From positions 60,907,306 through 60,971,305 of the forward strand of contig NC_089236.1 in the NCBI RefSeq assembly GCF_963924675.1: a DNA stretch of 64,000 nt. The letters are read 5' to 3'. Each line of letters starts with the position of its first letter. The first letter of the stretch is position 1. This document shows, piece by piece, positions 59,879-64,000 of the stretch. The translations under genes were made by a program, and so were the position numbers. The notes under the pieces are model-generated. The model saw nothing but the letters and a program-made list of their open reading frames with translations, searched no databases and had not been told where the DNA came from. This stretch comes from Phocoena phocoena. Its lineage: Eukaryota; Chordata; Mammalia; Artiodactyla; Phocoenidae.

Positions 59879-60275
59879 TGTTGTATTAGTAAGTTCTCCA
59901 GAGAAACAGGATCAATAAAATGTGCATTTATATATAGAGAGAGATTTAGTTAAGGAACTGGCTCATGATTATAAAGGCTGGCAAGTCCAAAATCTTCAGG
60001 GTAGGCTGACAGGCTGGAGACCCAGAGAAGGGTTGATGCTACAGTTCCAGTCTGAAAGCAGAATGCTGGCTGAACTGTGTCTTTCTTGGGGAATCTCAGT
60101 CTTTTTTCTTGCAAGACCTTCAACTGATTAGATGAGGCCCACCCATATTATGAAGGATAATGTGCTTTACTCAGAGTCTATTGATTTAAATGTTAAACTC
60201 ATCTACAAAATACCTTTGTAGTGACACTTAGACTGGGGTTTAACCAAATATCTTCATAGCGTGATTGGATACCCT
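59879..60275 (-). mobile_element. MLT1-type solo LTR (ERVL-MaLR)
   Basis: The plus strand is the reverse complement of an MLT1-type LTR. It has 'tgttgtattagtaagttctc' and 'cagagaaacaggatcaata' at one end, 'ggaactggctcatgattata' in the middle, and 'gatgaggcccacccatatta', 'tttactcagagtctattga' and 'gtttaaccaaatatc' towards the other. No internal retroviral-like sequence is attached, so it is a solitary LTR or a fragment. MaLR elements are non-coding fossils of early placental age. Confidence 0.85.
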
Positions 60276-60789
60276 GTTTTTTGGATTATATTATGCTTAT
60301 ATTACACATTTTACAAGTGCACACTTAGCTTCAAATGTATGGTTTCTACTTGGAATTTTAGAGGGGTTGATTTCAACATAATTATTTTTAATATGTCATT
60401 TAACTCTTGCACGTGAAATCCTTTATATTTATAATATTTTATGTGCTTTATCCTTCATTATTCCTATGTTTTCTTTCTACATCTTTCCTTCTTAATATGA
60501 AAGATCAATGTGTTGTGAAATTTTTCTCTTAAGCATTATTAGAATCATAACTAACTTCTCATTTTATTTATTTCAAAATACATAGAACATTTCCCATAGT
60601 AGAGCAAAACATATATTCCATTTTATAATTATTCTAAGGTCAATTTTTGCTTCTTTACATGTAAACTCTCTTTTACATATGACTTACTCAGAGATACTCT
60701 TAACACTGTGTTTGAGAAACTACAAAGCATATTCATGGATATTCCCTGAAGAAATCTTTTCAGGACTCTACCTAATTTTATTATCCCTG
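60276..60789. other. Intergenic DNA, nothing recognised
   Basis: No gene or repeat recognised. Confidence 0.4.
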
Positions 60790-60955
60790 AAATAGAGAAG
60801 TCAGTCTGAATTAGTGGAAACTGCATGAACTGGGATGCAGGAATTTGGTTTTATTGAATTTGCTACCCACAATGTTGGCCAAGTCATTTAATCTCACTGG
60901 ATCTCAGTTACCCCATCTACAAAATAAAAGTTTTGGACTTTAGACTTCAGTAATT
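60790..60955 (+). mobile_element. MIR SINE fragment
   Basis: MIR-like order: 'ctgaattagtggaaactgca', 'gaactgggatgcaggaattt', 'ttggccaagtcatttaatct', 'ggatctcagttaccccatct', 'acaaaataaaagttttgga'. Confidence 0.65.
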
Positions 60956-63304
60956 TATCCTGATTTTATCCTCTTTAAAATCTGTCTTTTTTTTTTTAAC
61001 TTTATTTTACTTTCTTACCAAATAGACTTCCCTGTGAAGCGTAGATTTTCAAACTTCTGTGTTTCATTTTTTGGCATCTGAGGTATTTATTACAATGGGT
61101 TGGAGGAAAAGAGCTTGCTGCAGGGAATTTGATAATGTTTCCTTGGTCACTAAATACCTATTCCTCACATTGTAGATTATTAATGATTTTCTTTCATAAT
61201 TTTCATCATTTATGCACTTTCACAGAATTTATCATGACAGAGAGATATGTGTCAATTCATTTACTCTTTTATCAATTTGGATTCAAATTGTTTTGTAGCA
61301 CAAAGTTGCAGTTCAATATGGGCACTCATTTTCAGTGATGATAGCATACTTGCAGACTTCCTTTGATTATTTTTCTTTCAGTTGTATGAAAGAAATTTCA
61401 CAGAAAAACTCCTCTTTGGTAATTGCATTTTTCCAGAGATTTTTTTCTTTTAATTTTATTCTTGAAATATATGAAGGGAAGAATAAATAAAGGGATGGAT
61501 GGTCAGTTTCATTTCTCTACAAACATAAATCAAATAAAAATAACAGTGGCACATGGGAGTAGCTACAGGGAATTAAATTGTTTCAAATTTTTGATGGCAA
61601 AATCATTTTAACAGTAAGTATAAAGAATGAGAAAGTCTTTTATTTGCTAAAAATTAAAAAAAATAAAACCTTTCATTTGTTCATTTATTAAGAAAATACT
61701 TTGGGTTACAGAAAGTTTTAACTATAAATCATTTTCTTTAACTGAAAAGTTAAACAGAAAAAATAATAGGTATTTTATGTAGCTCTGAAGGCTTGGGGTT
61801 TCAGTTATATAAACAAGGATTGAAAGAAATACCATATTAAAAAATGTACAAATTTATTTATTTACACTTGGTGCCTTTTCTTTTGTAACTTCAATATGTG
61901 TATGGTTTATTTTCTAGTCTAAGGGTCAGCTTTCCTCTAGGGGCACTACAGAATTTCTAGAATTGTTGCTATTAGTTGTTATTACCAGTTCCTTTTTTGT
62001 TACTTTTGTAGATCTTATCTGTCTGCACTTCTCTACTTAACAAAGTGAGCCTTGCCATTTTACCAACTCTGGGTATATCTGAGGGATAGGAGAAAAAAAA
62101 GAGAAACTCAAAATATGGAATATAGCAATTTTCTCACCATTCCCTAAATTTTACTCAAAATACTCCCATGTATAACCCAAACAGTCATGATACTTCCCAT
62201 GTGGATAATTCTTTTACCACTGAAAGATTTTTTTTCACAAGAATTATATTTAACAAACAAAAATTTTTGCAGAAAAAAATCTAAATAGTCTCATTTTTTA
62301 CTACATTTGTCTGAAATGTGTTTGTATTTGTGAACTGCCTATTCTCCTACTGCTTAAATAATTACCTGCTAAACTTTTCCTTAAATAAGTATATGCTGAC
62401 CTTGATGTATTTATGGCTCAGACTTTCTGACAAGAGGATTTTTATCATCAACAAGGAAATGACAGGTGAAGTGTTTTTTACACATCAATTCAATTCTTAC
62501 TACAATCAGTAGTAGTGATAATGAATAAGCTGACACTTCTTTAACCGAGTTCAACATTTAGTGTACATTTTGTGTTTGTTTACAATTAAATTTTAAAATG
62601 TAATAAAATTATTTTGGGGGATAGAATTATTATCCTACTTGGAGTTATAATTGCTAGACCTAAATAATTCATTATGATTCTTTGCAAGAATATTGTATCT
62701 GGTGACTTCTGAGAAATTAGATGGAGAGGAAGTATAGCATCATAAGAGAAAACTAATGAAGTGATATAAATAAAAGGACTAATTGACAGCATGCATTGAC
62801 CACAAAATTAGGGCAACCATCAACTTATGAGAAATAATGGCCAATATATGATGGATATGATTACCCTATTTGAATGTACCTGAGTTACTAGAAAACTCTA
62901 GAGAGAAAGACTGCATGAAAAGCTTTTTAGTTTTGGTGTTCAAAGAAGGTTCTATAAGGAGGTGACATGTGAGCTATTAAGAGGCAAAGAGCATATGACA
63001 GCATGTGACTCAGATACCATGAAAACCCAGGTTCCTGGGGAGAGGATTCCAGGCAGAGAAAAGAGTGATTGCAAAGGTCCTAAGTTGGGAAGGATTCTAA
63101 TTAAACATGATACTGAGGGTTTTTTTGTTGTTTTTAGCAGAGTGGTGAATATTTTATTTCCTTCCATTCTTATGCTTTTCTTTCTGTTATTTTTGACATT
63201 AATTTGAAGACATTTTACCTTTGACTAATAACAAATATTTGAAGGTATTATTTTTTCTGAGCACAGATTTAACTATGTCACATGGGTTTTATAATATAGG
63301 GAAT
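60956..63304. other. AT-rich intergenic DNA, nothing recognised
   Basis: No gene or firm repeat. The overlapping frames at 62952-63207 on both strands show no motif. Confidence 0.4.
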
Positions 63305-63460
63305 TTTTAATTGGTTTTTCATCTATGAGATGAAGACCGTAATAGCATGCATCTTCTAGGACTGTTGTAAGGATTAAATGATTGATGGATATAAAGGACT
63401 AAGAAGAGGGACAGAAATATAACAATTGCTCAACATATATTAGCTATTTCTCCTGCTTCC
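63305..63460 (+). mobile_element. MIR SINE 3' part
   Basis: 'tttcatctatgagatgaaga', 'gactgttgtaaggattaaat' and 'acaattgctcaacatatatt' follow the MIR 3' half in order. Confidence 0.7.
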
Positions 63461-63794
63461 TCTTCTCTTTATTATCATTCTTAATGATATCCATGTTTTA
63501 TTATGAATTCTTTGTGCTTTATCATACATTATTTGATTTTGTGCACTCTAGTGACTTAAATTATGTGTCTGTATTTGTGTTTCATGACTTACGAAATCTC
63601 GATAGGATTTTTACTCCAGTATAACATCCACAAAAAATATTAGAACATATATTTCTTTCTACGTGAACTTCACTGATTGTTATTTCTTGTTATCTCCACC
63701 TACACCACCCATTTTAACTTTATATATGTTTAGAAAAATTATATTCTGTTTTGTAATGGGAGGTATTCAGAATTATCTCTGTAGTTAAATTGTT

Positions 63795-64000
63795 TATTAC
63801 TCTTATTGCTGTATAAAAAAATATTCCAAAACTTAGTGACTTAAAACAGCAAACATTTGTATGCCTTTAGCTTCTGTGGGCCAGAACTCCAAGTGTTGCT
63901 TAGCTGTATGATCTTGCCTCTAGTTTATTATCTCTCCTGAGGTTGCAGTCAAGCTCTTGGTCAGTCTCATCTGACCAAGCTTGACTGCTCAAGCTCAGTC
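63795..64000 (+). mobile_element. Ancient interspersed repeat, cut by window end
   Basis: The run 'attgctgtataaaaaaatat', 'aaaacttagtgacttaaaac' and 'cttctgtgggccagaactcc' is the start of a repeat widespread in placental mammals, but I cannot name the family securely. Its right part has been reshaped into a long hairpin (63945-63988). Confidence 0.6.
63945..63988. repeat. Near-perfect hairpin, 18-bp stem, 6-base loop
   Basis: gcagtcaagctcttggtcag (63945-63964) pairs with ctgaccaagcttgactgc (63971-63988). The arms are perfect except for two extra bases (ct) in the left arm. The loop is tctcat. Confidence 0.9.

Noticed and set aside
1..64000. CRISPR arrays, operons, phage or bacterial defence genes
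   Set aside because: The sequence is vertebrate nuclear DNA dominated by SINE/LINE repeats. No regularly spaced identical repeats with unique spacers and no bacterial-type coding density are present.

Overview
This is a gene-poor, AT-rich stretch of mammalian nuclear DNA, almost certainly from a whale or dolphin. Six copies of the tRNA-derived CHR SINE (the 'gggcttccctggtggcgcag' family) are present. A nearly complete LINE-1 of the kind common in cetacean genomes is also present. None of the ruminant-specific BovB or Bov-tA type repeats was recognised. No protein-coding gene, tRNA gene, rRNA gene or CRISPR array could be supported. Bacterial-style features (operons, ribosome binding sites, terminators) do not apply.

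Layout. 1-9.4 kb: one young SINE and old L2, MIR and L1 fragments in otherwise featureless DNA. 9.4-15.5 kb: a 6.1 kb full-length L1 on the + strand with intact 5' and 3' ends and a 13-bp target-site duplication. Both its ORFs are broken, and a younger CHR SINE sits in ORF2 with its own duplication. 15.7-16.2 kb: an old DNA-transposon remnant. 21.5-23.3 kb: an L1 nested in an older L1 on the minus strand. 24-38 kb: several ancient or middle-aged L1 pieces, mostly minus strand. 38.3-39.2 kb: an L1 whose 5' part is inverted with the geometry of twin priming. 40-64 kb: mostly unique AT-rich DNA with L2 and MIR fragments, three CHR SINEs, one MLT1-type LTR and simple repeats.

The most unusual local structure is a pair of near-identical inverted segments, about 122 and 134 bp, lying 1.36 kb apart at 44.9-46.5 kb. 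The left copy is bounded by a perfect 13-bp direct repeat, so it looks like a templated insertion of a reverse-complement copy of the right segment. Other non-catalogue signals are a degenerate four-copy tandem array with a period of about 54 bp (48.86-49.07 kb), a nearly perfect three-copy 30-bp minisatellite (54.35-54.44 kb), a long near-perfect hairpin at the right edge of the window, and a minus-strand open frame with a membrane-segment-like stretch at 17.9-18.3 kb.

The genes here do not work together as a system: the only coding-type sequences are dead retrotransposon ORFs. Family names are from recognition of repeat consensus features by eye. Boundaries of old repeats are approximate, usually within some tens of bases.
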